Assembly: GCA_964023205.1 (NCBI GenBank)
Contig: OZ026837.1
Location: 12,005,479-12,069,478, forward strand
From: Lutraria lutraria
Taxonomy: Eukaryota > Mollusca > Bivalvia > Venerida > Mactridae
DNA: 64,000 bases
Reading direction: 5' to 3'
The notes under the pieces were generated by a model. The model was given only the letters and a program-made list of their open reading frames with translations. It made no database searches and had not been told where the DNA came from. Position 1 is the first letter of the stretch; the number at the start of each line of letters is the position of its first letter. Shown here in pieces: positions 21,415-33,164 of this stretch. The translations under genes were made by a program, and so were the position numbers.

Positions 21415-22605
21415 TAGATATTTATTGGTTACTGTCCTAGTAGAACTGTATTAGTAAAACTTTTGGGACTTTTAAAAGTTAAAACGGCACGTTCAATAAT
21501 AATATTGATAATAATAAATTGACATTTAATTTGAAATGGCGTATATCAAACATTGCATGTCAATTTTAACACCCGGCCGATACTGCATGAATGAGCAATT
21601 AATATCCCTTTAACAGGGCGATAAAATCAATAAATATTACGTAACATCCTGTTAATTGTATATCATCAGTCATAAAAGTGGTCAGATGCTTAAGCCATAG
21701 CTGTATCAGATAATAAAACGTATCCACACGAATGCATTTTCTTAATATTCTTTTCAATCAAAAAGTACATAATTATAGAAATATAGCACGGTATTTTTTC
21801 AATGAAATTGCAAAGAAATAAGAAAAAGCATTTGACAACATTTTTACTAGATGAGACTAAAAAGGCTTTGTGTAAAATATTGTTGTACATCGATATTGGT
21901 TCAAATAAAATATATTTTTTATACTTAATTATCAATTTATCTATTGTTTTGAATTACTACATTCAAAATCAATTGGGCTTTAACGAATAATTGGAATATT
22001 CTTCTGAGTTTATAATATCACTTAATCTATGTATCTGACCCAGCAAGCTCATGACTGGAAAGTTGAAACAAATCCTAGTTTTATAAAGTGTGCTAAATAA
22101 CAAGGACTTATAAATACATATTTTCTGAAGATAATCCTTTTTACAGAATATGCTTCCGGTAAATCATTTAATTTCACCATAATTGTATTAGTTGTATCTA
22201 ATACAACTACCTGATTTCACCTTCATCAGGTGTTTATCTCAATAAAACTGTCGGTCTCCATTAATTAATTCGTAACAAATATATTTATATTCACAGTGTG
22301 GCCGTAAAGTAGCCATGGTTATATTTTGAGTTTTTGGACCCGTTTATATAAACCTGATTAAGAAAATAAATATGTATCGAGTTATTGAATTATCGAACAG
22401 TTTGCTAAAAATTAGCATTTTTTTGTAACATGGTAAAAATATACCGACTTAAATTATACACCTGCTAAAGCAATTTAATAATTAGTCACGTGTTAAATGT
22501 ATGAAAGGTCATAATAACAACAACTAATTCGGTAGTTGCTACATCGACTACTGTACATGTACAATGTACTGTACTTATTAGAATATTGATACGGATACGC
22601 GCGCT
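21415..22605. other. No gene recognised; two small hairpins
   Basis: Adjacent imperfect hairpins lie at 22189-22209 (TAGTTGTAT / ATACAACTA) and 22209-22231 (ACCTGAT / ATCAGGT). The short frames at 21690-21990 are AT-rich chance frames. Confidence 0.4.
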
Positions 22606-22609
22606 TGAA

Positions 22610-22960
22610 CGCGAATATCTCCATTTTCAAACTAAATTGGAAGCAATTTCCATATTTTCAAATTTCTTAAAAAATATATTGTAATAAAGCTTGGACACCA
22701 CAGAATACTTCACGAGGTTATAAAAAAATGTCATTTTAGTAAAAAACAACTTTATGGCCTGTCAAAAACGAGGTTTAAGAGTATTTTGACAGTTTTCATA
22801 TAGAATTATGAACAAACGATAGTCACTAACTTCAAACGAAAATGGAAGCAATAAGTTCACATACCACATTAATAAAAATTATATTGAAATAAAGTGCACA
22901 AAATGAAGATTACTTCACGAGGTTATAAAATTTTCTCATTTAATGTTATAAACAAGTTAT
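22610..22960 (+). repeat. Two direct copies of a ~120-bp module
   Basis: Segments starting near 22628 and 22838 share GGAAGCAAT, the AATAAAG stretch, and TACTTCACGAGGTTATAAAA in the same order. The spacing is about 210 bp. Divergence indicates an old local duplication or a dispersed module. Confidence 0.55.
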
Positions 22961-22964
22961 TAGT

Positions 22965-23570
22965 GTTAAACCATACAGCTCCTATATAAATCTATAGTAA
23001 ATCAGTTTATCGATAAACGTTATCGGAGTGATCGATAAGACGTTTTCAAGGGAGACAATTTTGCCGATAAGACCGGCCAAGTTACAGAAATGTTCCGCAT
23101 GACAAAAGTTCCTTTGTTCTATTAGCAGGAATAACTTTCATTGTTGATAAACTGTCATTAATTGCCAATTAGAACGAATATTCAGATTCTAGATGTATAT
23201 TGTATATTTGTAGGAGAAAACATCAAACGAAAATAGTATGAACAATCCAAGATGAAATGGAAAGCCAGTAAATTCAGAATTCAAATTCCGTGGTGTGTAT
23301 GATTTATATTTCAAATGATCCTTTGAGAATAATGTACAGTATGTCACGCAACAATTTCATTTGGATCATTTGCACAATGCTCAAAAACCAAAAAGTCTTC
23401 ATTATACCCTTGAAAGCGTGTTTTTTTTCATAACATAGACCCCCTTCAAATAAGTGTGTGTATATTGCTTTACACATGTCAGTTAATAACGGACAGTTAT
23501 TATACAGTTAGCGTTTAGTCTGCTTCAGTGTATGACGAACACTTCTTCTTTACATACTGATTACATAAAG
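22965..23570. other. No gene recognised
   Basis: AT-rich, no convincing frame or repeat. Confidence 0.4.
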
Positions 23571-23575
23571 TAATA

Positions 23576-23765
23576 CAGTAGAAACCCTGTAAATCGGCTC
23601 CTCTATAAACCGGTTTCCCCTGTAAATCGGTCAATATTTCCAGTCCCAATTTTTCCACTATATAATTTACCTCTGTAAACTGGTTTCTCTGAATTCCGCA
23701 CACCGGTCAACAGTTTTCAATAAAAAGCGGCCGAAACTGTAAAAATTAACCCTCTAAACCGACCG
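23576..23765. mobile_element. Pogo/Tigger-like DNA transposon terminus (fragment)
   Basis: Begins TA then CAGTAGAAACCCTGTAAATC, close to the CAGTAGAACC start of pogo/Tigger inverted ends, followed by repeated TATAAACCGGTTTCCC and TGTAAACTGGTTTCTC words. No matching opposite end or transposase is seen, so this is a relic and the family call rests on the end motif alone. Confidence 0.4.
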
Positions 23766-24560
23766 ATAATTACTTCAGATAGGAATCATTATTATGCCAC
23801 CACATTGTAAAATCGATCTTTTGTTGTGATGACAATGCACTAATCCGGTCAATTAATGACCAAATTGTTGATCATTACGGTGATTAGCAGGTTTGGTGAC
23901 TTGATCATTTAGCCTAATTGACAGATTTTAGAGAACAACCATAAATATCTTTTTTAAAATGAAAGTAGAGTTTTTATTACTGAATTGTAGATTGGCCCGA
24001 CACAAGTTTATAACAATATGCTTATTTCATATAATCACTTAACATTCAGAGACAAAGCATTGAAATCTTTAAAACAAATTTGTTTCAGTTAATAATTAGT
24101 CCGAATTAAACAATGTTTAGACCGCCGGCGAAACGTGGACGAATTCCATCGTCATTAGATGATAAAATCAAATTGATCAATGTATTTTAACATGATTGTA
24201 CTTTCTGAATATGATAATGAATTTCTTAGTTGACAATTAAATTCAACAATTTTATTTAATTTCAGGTGAATAATCATTACTTTGAATCAGCTAGAACTCT
24301 GCATTAAATAAACATATTAAATTTGATAACTGAACTGTTTGATAAAGTGTTGGAAAGCAATAAACATGTACAATATTTCTTTTATGTTTATATTTACTCG
24401 TTTTTCATTTGAAGTGTTTTTTAATAAACATGCTAAAATGCATTATCAATATGTCTTGTCAACTTTACTAATAACTACATGTACTTCAATCAAGAATCTA
24501 TTTCATAATCCATCAATTACACCTACAAAACATAACAATGATAGCTCCAGGCAGTGTAGG
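23766..24560. other. No gene recognised
   Basis: AT-rich sequence. A short GCCGGCGAAACGTGGAC word near 24124 recalls the 3' part of ribozyme-like motifs of Penelope elements, but no stem partner is visible. Confidence 0.35.
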
Positions 24561-24562
24561 CA

Positions 24563-24690
24563 TAGAACAGAACAGAACAGAACATATACTTTATTAACTT
24601 GTACAACAGGTACATCGTTATAACATATATACATAATATACATACACAAAACCATTCATATAAATCACTACACAATTACATAAATACACA
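24563..24690 (-). mobile_element. Non-LTR element 3'-tail-like sequence with AGAAC repeats
   Basis: On the plus strand a run of AGAAC units is followed by ATATACTTTATTAACTTG; reversed, this is an AATAAA-rich end with a TTCTG-type pentamer tail, as seen at LINE 3' ends. A similar arrangement occurs at 58867-58925. The element body is not recognised. Confidence 0.4.
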
Positions 24691-25185
24691 GGTCATATTC
24701 TTGAGGATGAGCACATAACTATATTGGATATTTTACCTATTAATTAAAGTATTTCTACGATTGAAAGAAAGTTTAATAAATTTACTCAATTTTAGAACAG
24801 TATTTCTATCATTACACTTTAACAATTCCATTAGTTTATGCATACTTGTTCTTTGGTAAAAATATTTATCAATATAAATACATCTAAGATCATGCATGTG
24901 TTATTTGTTTTGTTTTCTTATTACAAGTTAATTTCAATGATCATGAAGTGCATAAATTGGCATGCATTTACAGGCAATTGTATGTAATATATAACATACA
25001 TGATTAATTAAATGTTAATAGCATGTTCTTTTTTCTATTTCAATTGGTTCTACCACAATTAAGTAATCAGAAAAACCATACACAAAGTATCACAACCGTG
25101 CAACAAATACGCTCATAGTGTACTGTAACAAAATATTAATGCATAAACATCAAAGAGAAAGGTTCGTAGCCTTACCTTCTATATG
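24691..25185. other. No gene recognised
   Basis: AT-rich sequence up to the second satellite array, possibly the 3' untranslated part of the element whose tail lies at 24563. Confidence 0.35.
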
Positions 25186-25189
25186 TATA

Positions 25190-27570
25190 ATAACATGGTA
25201 CAGTACATACCCTCGCTTTGTACATGTGTTATACACTACAATAACACCTACCCTCGCTTTGTATATGAGTTATATACTACAAGCACACCTACCCTCGCTT
25301 TGTACATGTGTTATATACTACAAGGACATCTACCCTCGCCTTGTGCATGTGTTATATACTACAAGGACACCTACTCTCGCCTTGTACATATGTTATATAC
25401 TACAAGGACACCTACTCTCGCCTTGTACATATGTTATATACTACAAGGACACCTACCCTCGCCTTGTACATGTGTTATATACTACAAGGGTACCTACTCT
25501 CGCCTTGTACATATGTTATATACTACTAGGACACCTACCCTCGCTTTGTACATGTGTTATACACTACAAGGACACCTACCCTGGCTTTGTACATGTGTTA
25601 TATACTAGAAGGGTACCTACCCTCGCTTTGTACATGTGTTATATACTAGAAGGGTATCTACCCTCGATCTGTACATATGTATTATACTAAAAGGGAACCT
25701 ACCCTAGCCTTGTACATGAGTTAAATACTACTGGGACACCTACCCTCGCCTTGTACATGCGTTATATACAACTAGGACACCTACCCTCGCTTTGTACATG
25801 AGTTATATACTAGTCAGGTACCTACCCTCGCCTTGTACATATGTTATGTACTACAAGTGTACCTACCCTCGCCTTGTACATGAGTTTTATACTACTAGGA
25901 CACCTACCCTCGCTTTGTACATGAGTTATATACTACAAAGACACCTACCCTCGCTTTGTACATGTGTTATATACTAGACGGGTACCTACCACCGCTTTGT
26001 ACATGTGTTATATACTAGACGGGTACCTACCCTCGCTTTGTACATATGTTATATACTACAAGGGTACCTACCCTCGCCTTGTACATGTGTTATATACTAC
26101 AAGGCTACCTACCCTCGCCTTGTACATATGGTATATACTACAAGGGTACCTACCCTCGCCTTGTACATGCGTTATATACTACTAGGACACCTACCCTCGC
26201 TTTGTACATGAGTTATATACTAGTCGGGTACCTACCCTCGCCTTGTACATATGTTATATACTGCAAGAGTACCTATTCTCGCTTTGTACATGTGTAATAT
26301 ACTAGAAGGGTACCTACCCTCGCTTTGTACATATGTTATATACTAGAAGGGTACCTACCCTCGCCTTGTACATTTGTTATATACTACTAACACACCTACC
26401 CTCGCTTTGTACATGAGTTATATACTAGTCGGGTACCTACCCTCGCCTTGTACATATGTTATATACTGCAAGGGTACCTATTCTCGCTTTGTACATGTGT
26501 AATATACTAGAAGGGTACCTACCCTCGCTTTGTACATATGTAATATACTAGAAGGGTACCTACCCTCGCTTTGTACATGTGTTATATACTAGACGGGTAC
26601 CTACCATCGCTTTGTACATGTGTTATATACTAGACGGGTACCTACCCTCGCTTTGTACATATGTAATATACTACAAGGGTACCTACCCTCGCCTTGTACA
26701 TGTGTTATATACCACAAGGGTACCTACCCTCGCCTTGTACATATGTTATATACTACTAGGACACCTACCCTCGCCTTGTACATGCGATATATACTACTAG
26801 GACACCTACCCTCGCTTTGTACATGAGTTATATACTAGTCGGGTACCTACCCTCGCTTTGTACATGTGTTATATACTAGAAGGGTATCTATCCTCGCTCT
26901 GTACATATGTTATATACTACAAGAGTTCCTACCCTCGCCTTGTACATGAGTTAAATACTACTAGAACACATACCCTCGCTTTGTACATGAGTTATATACT
27001 ACAAGGACACCTACCCTCGCCTTGTGCATGTGTTATATACTACAAGGACACCTATCCTCGCCTTGTACATGTGTTATATACTACAAGGACACCTACCATC
27101 GCCTTGTACATGAGTTAAATACTACTAGAACACATACCCTCGCTTTGTACATGAGTTATATACTACAAGGACACCTAGCCTCGCCTTGTGCATGTGTTAT
27201 ATACTACAAGGACACCTATCCTCGCCTTGTACATGTGTTATATACTACAAGGACACCTACCATCGCTTTGTACATGTGTTATATACTACAAGGACACCTA
27301 CCATCGCCTTGTGCATATGTTATATACTACAAGGGTACCTACCCTTGCTTTGTACATATGTTATATACTAGACGGGTACCTACTTTCGCCTTGTGCATGT
27401 GTTATATACTACTAGGACACCTTCCCTCGCTTTGTACATATCATTATATACTACAAGGGTACCTACCCTCGCCTTGTACATATTTTATATACTACAAGGG
27501 TACATACCCTATCTTTGTACATATGTTATATACTACAAGGGTACCTACCCTCTCCTTGTGCATGTTCTAG
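25190..27570 (-). repeat. 41-bp satellite, second array (~58 units), inverted
   Basis: Same unit as the array at 13232-18114 but reverse-complemented: CTACCCTCGCTTTGTACATG, a variable TGTTATATACTA part, then a KpnI-like GGTACC in many units; others have GGACACC. Higher-order spacings of about 615 bp (15 units; frames at 25964 and 26579) and 164 bp (4 units; 27022 and 27186) are visible. The long plus-strand frame 25118-25690 and its neighbours are repeat artefacts with peptide motifs such as TLALYMCYIL. Confidence 0.95.
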
Positions 27571-27900
27571 ACGTGTAAATGCCGTAGCTCAGTAAAAGTA
27601 TGTGTTATATATATATATATATATATATCGGTCTGTTGTAAATATGTATGTGGTATTGTAATAATAAACTATGTTCTATGTTATACTAGAAGGGTATAAT
27701 GGTAACTGCCCTCTCCTTGTGCATGTTCTAGACGTATAACTACCGTAGTTTTGTACATGTATATACTAGACAAGAGTTTCAACGCATTGTTCCATTTCAA
27801 TATTTAAAATATATTCCATTCTTAACCCTCGTGTACATTAAAGCTGAGTGAAATTGGCCCCGCCCCTCCCTTGAATTCGCTTGTTACAGTATAATTATAT
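27571..27900 (+). repeat. Satellite edge, AT microsatellite and GC/CCAAT-box copy
   Basis: Contains an (AT)n run (27606-27628), a decayed satellite-like stretch (27685-27770) and GAAATTGGCCCCGCCCCTCC (27849-27868). The last is related to ATAATTGGCCCCGCCCTC at 28121-28138, so the promoter-like block is present twice in the same orientation. Confidence 0.5.
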
Positions 27901-28116
27901 CCTATCAAAATATGCTTTGTACTACTTTTACATACTGGTATCGCACTTAGCACATCGCATTACCTCGTATATTACATAATTTTTCTGCTTTAGTGTTTTA
28001 GCGCAGAGTTAAAATGTTGTTCTTCTTTATTGACGACTTAATCGGGTTAACGTATTACTTAAATCACTTTATATGTTTAAAAGAAGTATTTTCCATCCTT
28101 GTATACCATTAAGGCG

Positions 28117-28260
28117 GAGTATAATTGGCCCCGCCCTCTACCTTCGCTTTGTGCAAATAACGAATTTTGACCTGCCTGAGGTTGTTACAGTTTAATGCCT
28201 CCCCAGTTCCAGAAGAAGCCATTTTGGGTATCACGTGAATTACGTCGCTAGGAAACGAGC
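28117..28260 (-). promoter_or_regulatory. Promoter-like motif cluster around a candidate first exon
   Basis: Plus-strand ATTGG next to CCCCGCCC (CCAAT box plus GC box), a CACGTG E-box at about 28232-28237 and a CRE-like TTACGTCG just to its right lie within 140 bp on either side of the ATG at 28222. The E-box and CRE-like site are upstream of that ATG in the minus sense. Motif content only; no evidence of use. Confidence 0.35.
28142..28222 (-). CDS. Candidate first coding exon of an unrecognised minus-strand gene
   Basis: ATG at 28222-28220 in the context CCAAAATGGCT, then 27 codons reading MASSGTGEALNCNNLRQVK and IRYLHKAK, ending exactly in phase 0 at a donor CGAAG|GTAGAG. A related exon-like segment lies at 2987-3035 on the plus strand. 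No family is recognised and no next exon was found to the left, where the satellite begins about 570 bp away. The exon/intron junction (GCACAAAGCGAAGGTAGAGG) resembles one 41-bp satellite unit. Confidence 0.4.
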
Positions 28261-28329
28261 GAAGGTTTTGCATCCTAAGTATTTCAATGAACAGAAAGAT
28301 ACATGTACAAACACCCGACAAGAACTGTC

Positions 28330-28590
28330 AGGTTTACTTTAATTCTACGTTAACGAATATTTAGATGCATTAATTACTTAGGCCTACTGATTTTTTCAAT
28401 GTTCCTGGATTTAACCAGTCCAAATGCGAGGTATAATTTATTGACCAGGCAGTCCAGTGCAGTACTGGTTAATAAAGCAGAACGGGTCGTAGCTTCTGCT
28501 TATATTATCAGTTGGCATATAAATCAGCAGGATGTTAATTAGTCATAAAGTTATCATCAGTACCAATCAATGGATTTCTACTGCAACATC
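28330..28590. other. No gene recognised
   Basis: Upstream flank of the candidate first exon; nothing further identified. Confidence 0.35.
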
Positions 28591-28595
28591 TAACA

Positions 28596-28720
28596 TGCAC
28601 ACATGATAAGACAGATAAGGCAAATAAACCATTCAGAGATTCGACCTCCCGTAGCCCTACTACGACCTCCCGCAGCTTTTGGAGTCACTTACATATAGGA
28701 GCTACATATAGCTATTCATG
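28596..28720 (+). repeat. Dispersed repeat D, copy 2 (diverged)
   Basis: Shares AGACAGATAAGG, GACCTCCCG, GAGTCACTTA and AGGAGCT with copy 1 in order, and has a small internal duplication of GACCTCCCG. Confidence 0.55.
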
Positions 28721-28724
28721 ACTG

Positions 28725-29365
28725 TCGCAAATTTATAAGCCTTGTGCTGCTGTGTTAGGTATATCTAGACGTGTTTTTTACTAAGTGCTACTTTTTACTC
28801 AATTATTTAAAGTATTGATACCGTGCATGCATAACGTCAAAAAATCTAGCCAATAATTAAATTAGTTTTTATTACTAAAAATTATGAGAATTTTACCGCA
28901 AACTTGTTGTATGATTGAGCATGTATTTACTGTAGAAATCTGTCCCGATTCTGCAGTATAGTTTTATTTTAATTTTCTAATTATATACTTTTTAATATAT
29001 ATAGGTGTTACAAGTAAGCTATAAACAGTATATGTTTGTTTCGCAACGAATACTTATTTATTTATTTGTATGATCATCTGTAATATTAGCTGTGTACAAC
29101 TTGGTATGTACCAATTCATTATGTATACTACTTACCGCGTGTCCGATTAAACTATATTTAATGATATTTATCATTAAAAAAGCTGCGATAATTACAGTTT
29201 GCATCCAATATTAAATATATATATATAGTTGGTATGTGTTGCCAGAAATTACAAAATTGACACTTAAATTAGAATCTACCCCTATATTGTGTTTTTTAAC
29301 AACGTGCTATAGAACTATTTTTTCATTCTTGGTATAATAGTATTTCGACAAGTATATATATATTT
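28725..29365. other. No gene recognised
   Basis: AT-rich, no convincing frame. Confidence 0.4.
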
Positions 29366-29890
29366 ATCTTTATTTCCTCCAAACACGGAGAGTAAATACT
29401 ATAATACATTGTACAATGTACATATTACCGTTAATATACAATAATATAATAAATCACAATCAATGAATATTCGCCTTACAACATAAGCAGGATGAATTCA
29501 CATAATTCAATGCTCTAGCATTTATCATATGTCTGATATGTAGTAATTCAAATGACATCGAAGATGATTACCACTTTGCTATATATAAATATTCGTAAGC
29601 AATTTTTAAAACCAGGATACTATTATGTTCGCCCAATTGTCTTCAAATTCACTCAACTCATGCTATCTACTGAAAAATTAGACATAATTAATCTAGCAAA
29701 ATACACATATCATGCATTTTCTTTACGTAAACAGTCAGTCGTTGTCGATACTTAATATTTCTAGGTGGACATGATGTAACCATTATTTTTGGTAAAAATT
29801 TTTACCCAGATTCTAATCTATATGATGTTTTTTTTTTGTTTGTTTTTTTCATAAGTAACTTGCAGTTAACAAATCTAAATCGTGCTTCTT
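29366..29890. other. Possible LINE 3'-region relic
   Basis: TTTATCTTTATTTCCTCC followed by ACAATGTACATATTA resembles the sequence right of the AGAAC tail at 24563, and both later contain TTTGGTAAAAAT. The plus-strand frame 29552-29755 has no recognisable domain. Confidence 0.25.
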
Positions 29891-32350
29891 GATTCATGTT
29901 ATTTTAAGCATAGCTCAATCTCTTTAATTTTTTAACTATTAGTTTTCATTAATTATCTGTCTTTCTTCTACTCTTTGAATTTTCACGATGTCACATGATC
30001 CGAACTATATTGTATTTATATATATGTTTGTAACGAGATACTATGTTTTGTATAAGTTACTAAATAAAATCATGTTCCTATACGTGTTTTAGAATGTGTA
30101 ATGTTACGTAATCTCGGTGCTATTTCGAGGAATATTGACGCTCGGCTTTTTTGTATATAAAATAGGAAAATTATGTATGGGTCTGACACATTGTATTTGA
30201 TTGATTGTTGCAGTACCAGAAAATTATAAGTGAGAACGTTTATGTTATTGGTTATGATTAGTTTTTTTCTTATCTTTTAACAACTGAACGGTTTGATCTC
30301 ACACATGATACTGTCGGTTTCAGAAGGTCAGTGGAAATGCCGTTATCTGATTGGTCAACCGGCCTGTCAATGAAATATCTAAGGAAGGGTCAAATCGCCG
30401 CGTCGCTAATATATAGTCCTGGTACATAGATCGATAGCCAATAAACACCACGGGTGGTAAATGTATATACTGCAGATTTGCATTTTACTAGTTTGTATAT
30501 AAAATACCTATATCTTCATCGATAGTAAAATATATGTATCAGAGTAATTGCTTGAGTAGCGGGCAAGTAAAAGACTAATGGATTTATGAAACAAATGTTA
30601 TTTTACTAACTTGTCACATTTTAAAACGAGTATTTTTATCGATTCGGGTGTTATTAGTGTTTTACAGCACGAATATTCGAAGATAATTTTATGTAAAATC
30701 TAATACAAGACCTTCTAAATTCTAATTCGAATATTACACCTGTTAATCGACAGATCAATGATACGTAAGTTTGTATAAATTTAAATACATTTTGTATTCA
30801 AGACAGAAACAATAATGAATAATAATAATAATAATTTATATAAAGTTTTTAACATTTTTTACATTTTCAAAGCTTTATTAATACAACAAAAAATAATGTG
30901 TTCTACAAACTAATATTTTCAAACTAAATACAAAATACGTGTTATTTCATTAAAAAACAACACCTTCGTACTCATTTTAGAAAGGTTCTAATGAGATTAT
31001 AAATGTATTTACTGACGCAAAAGAAATGGCCAAATCATTAAAGACGTTCCGTCTGTTGGATATATGGTCTTATCGGGTGTCTGATCGATTTAACGGTTTA
31101 CATTAACTAGTTCCCGCTCAATGTTGCAGTGCACCAAAGGAACAAAGACGTGAACGGGAACCAGTTTAAGATTTTCACGCAGTCTATCGATTGTTACCCG
31201 GCTTCTTTACCTTATTCATAACATGAAGTCAGCCATGCGTCAGAGACGAGATCTATTATCTCAACTGAAATCAGTATTAAATTTGGCAAGTTATGATTCC
31301 TCTTATGTATATTCCAGAATGTGCGCGTATATAGTGTGGCATGCACATGCACCAGGTCACAAGTCTTGTATTTCAAATAATTGAATTGATCTAAATATGC
31401 ACTTACATATTACGGAATAAAATCCAATATTCACAAATAATATGTGACTATAGAACGGGTGCATAAACTGTACAATTTCTACAATTATTATGACAATTTC
31501 CATTCGTCATAACTATGCGGAAGTATAAACTGCTTAGTTTATTGAACTGTTAATATTAATCAAAGTGAGACGTGGGTCAAGAAAAAGGTGAAGTTACAAT
31601 TAGCGGCCGTACAAAATGACACCTAATTTTATAAATGTATCACGGAACAGCTTTTTATGCTCTTTGAATCTTTGCTTATCATCAAAGCATTCAAGTCTGT
31701 CTCAGAAACATTGGATTAAGTAAAGGTGTTTTCAAGTTGAATCTACAATCTAGAGCAGATTTTATAAGGAAGAACTCGTCAAATAAATGGAAAAAGATAT
31801 ACTAGTAATAACCGAAAACCTGTTTCAATTGTACGCGCATTTTTGCGCATGTGTTATCAAAAAATAATACCCGCGACTTCATATTTGATATGGGAGTGAG
31901 GTATTCATGATAACTTAACTTAATCAAGCACTATATTTACATGTTCAAAATGTATCAATAAAATGGTACGCGCGACACGTAATCAACATAAGGACGTTTG
32001 TAAAATGTAGTTTGAAGTACCGTTTACTGACAGGAAGTTCGTAAGCTGAAATTTCCTAATGTGAAATGTATACTTCACTAATCATATTGCTCGTGAATCC
32101 CGTGCATTCAATGACAATATGACCAGCATATTGTTTAATCGGTACGGTTTTCTGTAAGCAATAATAAAAAACATTAAACAGGGCACGCATGTCTGCGGAA
32201 GAAATTTAAGAGGCTCATCATACAAATCGAGTTTTACCTTTTCAACAGTCAGATTCATATGAAGCGGACAGTTCACCTAAGCATCGCTCCTTGGAAGAAC
32301 CAGTACTAGACTCCCATTCTCCGTAAGCAACTGCCTACTTTCTCACATAA
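29891..32350. other. No gene recognised
   Basis: Long AT-rich intergenic or intronic DNA. It contains a short AAT microsatellite near 30817-30833 and a frame at 32082-32276 without recognisable content. Confidence 0.4.
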
Positions 32351-32356
32351 AGAGTC

Positions 32357-32445
32357 ATGGTCGGTAGTGGGACTCGAAACCACGACCCTATATCAATGAG
32401 AAGTTACAGTGATTTGAAGTCAGCTACCACGGAGACGGGTTTCGC
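32357..32445 (-). mobile_element. tRNA-derived SINE head
   Basis: The minus strand reads CCGTGGTAGCTGAC (A-box region), a spacer, then GTGGTTTCGAGTCCCAC, a near-consensus B-box and T-arm. The anticodon arm is poor, so a SINE or tRNA pseudogene is more likely than a tRNA gene. Confidence 0.6.
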
Positions 32446-33035
32446 CAGATTGTGAATTTCGCTTATCATTTGCTTGAAAAAAAGTCTTATTAACAATGAT
32501 TAATGAAATTAAACATGATGTTTGACAATACTATATACTAAACTTGTAAGAAATATTTACTAACCTAATATTAACACCTGGCCTGTAACTCGCGTTTAAT
32601 TTTCGAACAAAATACTTAATATTAGCAATTATTTCGGTTATGATCTAATAAACCTTTTATTGAAACATAAAAATTTGTTGTATACCGTTTTCTGAAAGTT
32701 TTAAACATGTGACATCTGCTAGATATGTATTTTCTCAGTTAATCTTTGCTATACCCACTAGAAAAGTAATCGTCATGAAAAAAAATGGTACGAGTAAATA
32801 AATATATATATATATATATTGAATGGCAGCAGGAGCTAGTGTAATAAAGCTATTAGTCAAAATTAGTGATTGTAAAACTCAGCAGCAAATGTTAACATAA
32901 TAAGCATTCTGAAAATTAAAAATTTACGCATGTGAAATCAGCAATTTTGGGGAAAAGTAATAGCCACACACGCAGTTATACAGGCGATAGCTGAAACAGC
33001 TTATCTCTGTTATCTATGTCTCATCACCATACATC
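32446..33035. other. No gene recognised; short AT microsatellite
   Basis: An (AT)n run lies at about 32803-32819. Nothing else is recognised. Confidence 0.4.
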
Positions 33036-33162
33036 AGTACAATGTATGACCCTATTCTTCACTAAATTCCAAACTGACCGTAACCAGACACAGGGGGCGA
33101 TAAAACGAGAGATAAGACCTCCTGTGGTTTTTAGTCGCTTACACAGGAGCTGTTCAATAAAT
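33036..33162 (+). repeat. Dispersed repeat D, copy 3
   Basis: Contains CAATGTATGACCC, CTGACCGTAACCAGACA, GGGGCGATAAAAC, AGACCTCCTGTGG and CACAGGAGCTGTTCAAT, in the family order. The open frames at 33016-33251 lie on it. Confidence 0.65.
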
Positions 33163-33164
33163 CC

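Noticed and set aside
25118..27578. Plus-strand frames up to 190 codons
   Set aside because: Same satellite in inverted orientation; not coding evidence.
29552..29755. 67-codon plus-strand frame as a gene
   Set aside because: AT-rich, no domain, lies in a possible LINE 3' relic.
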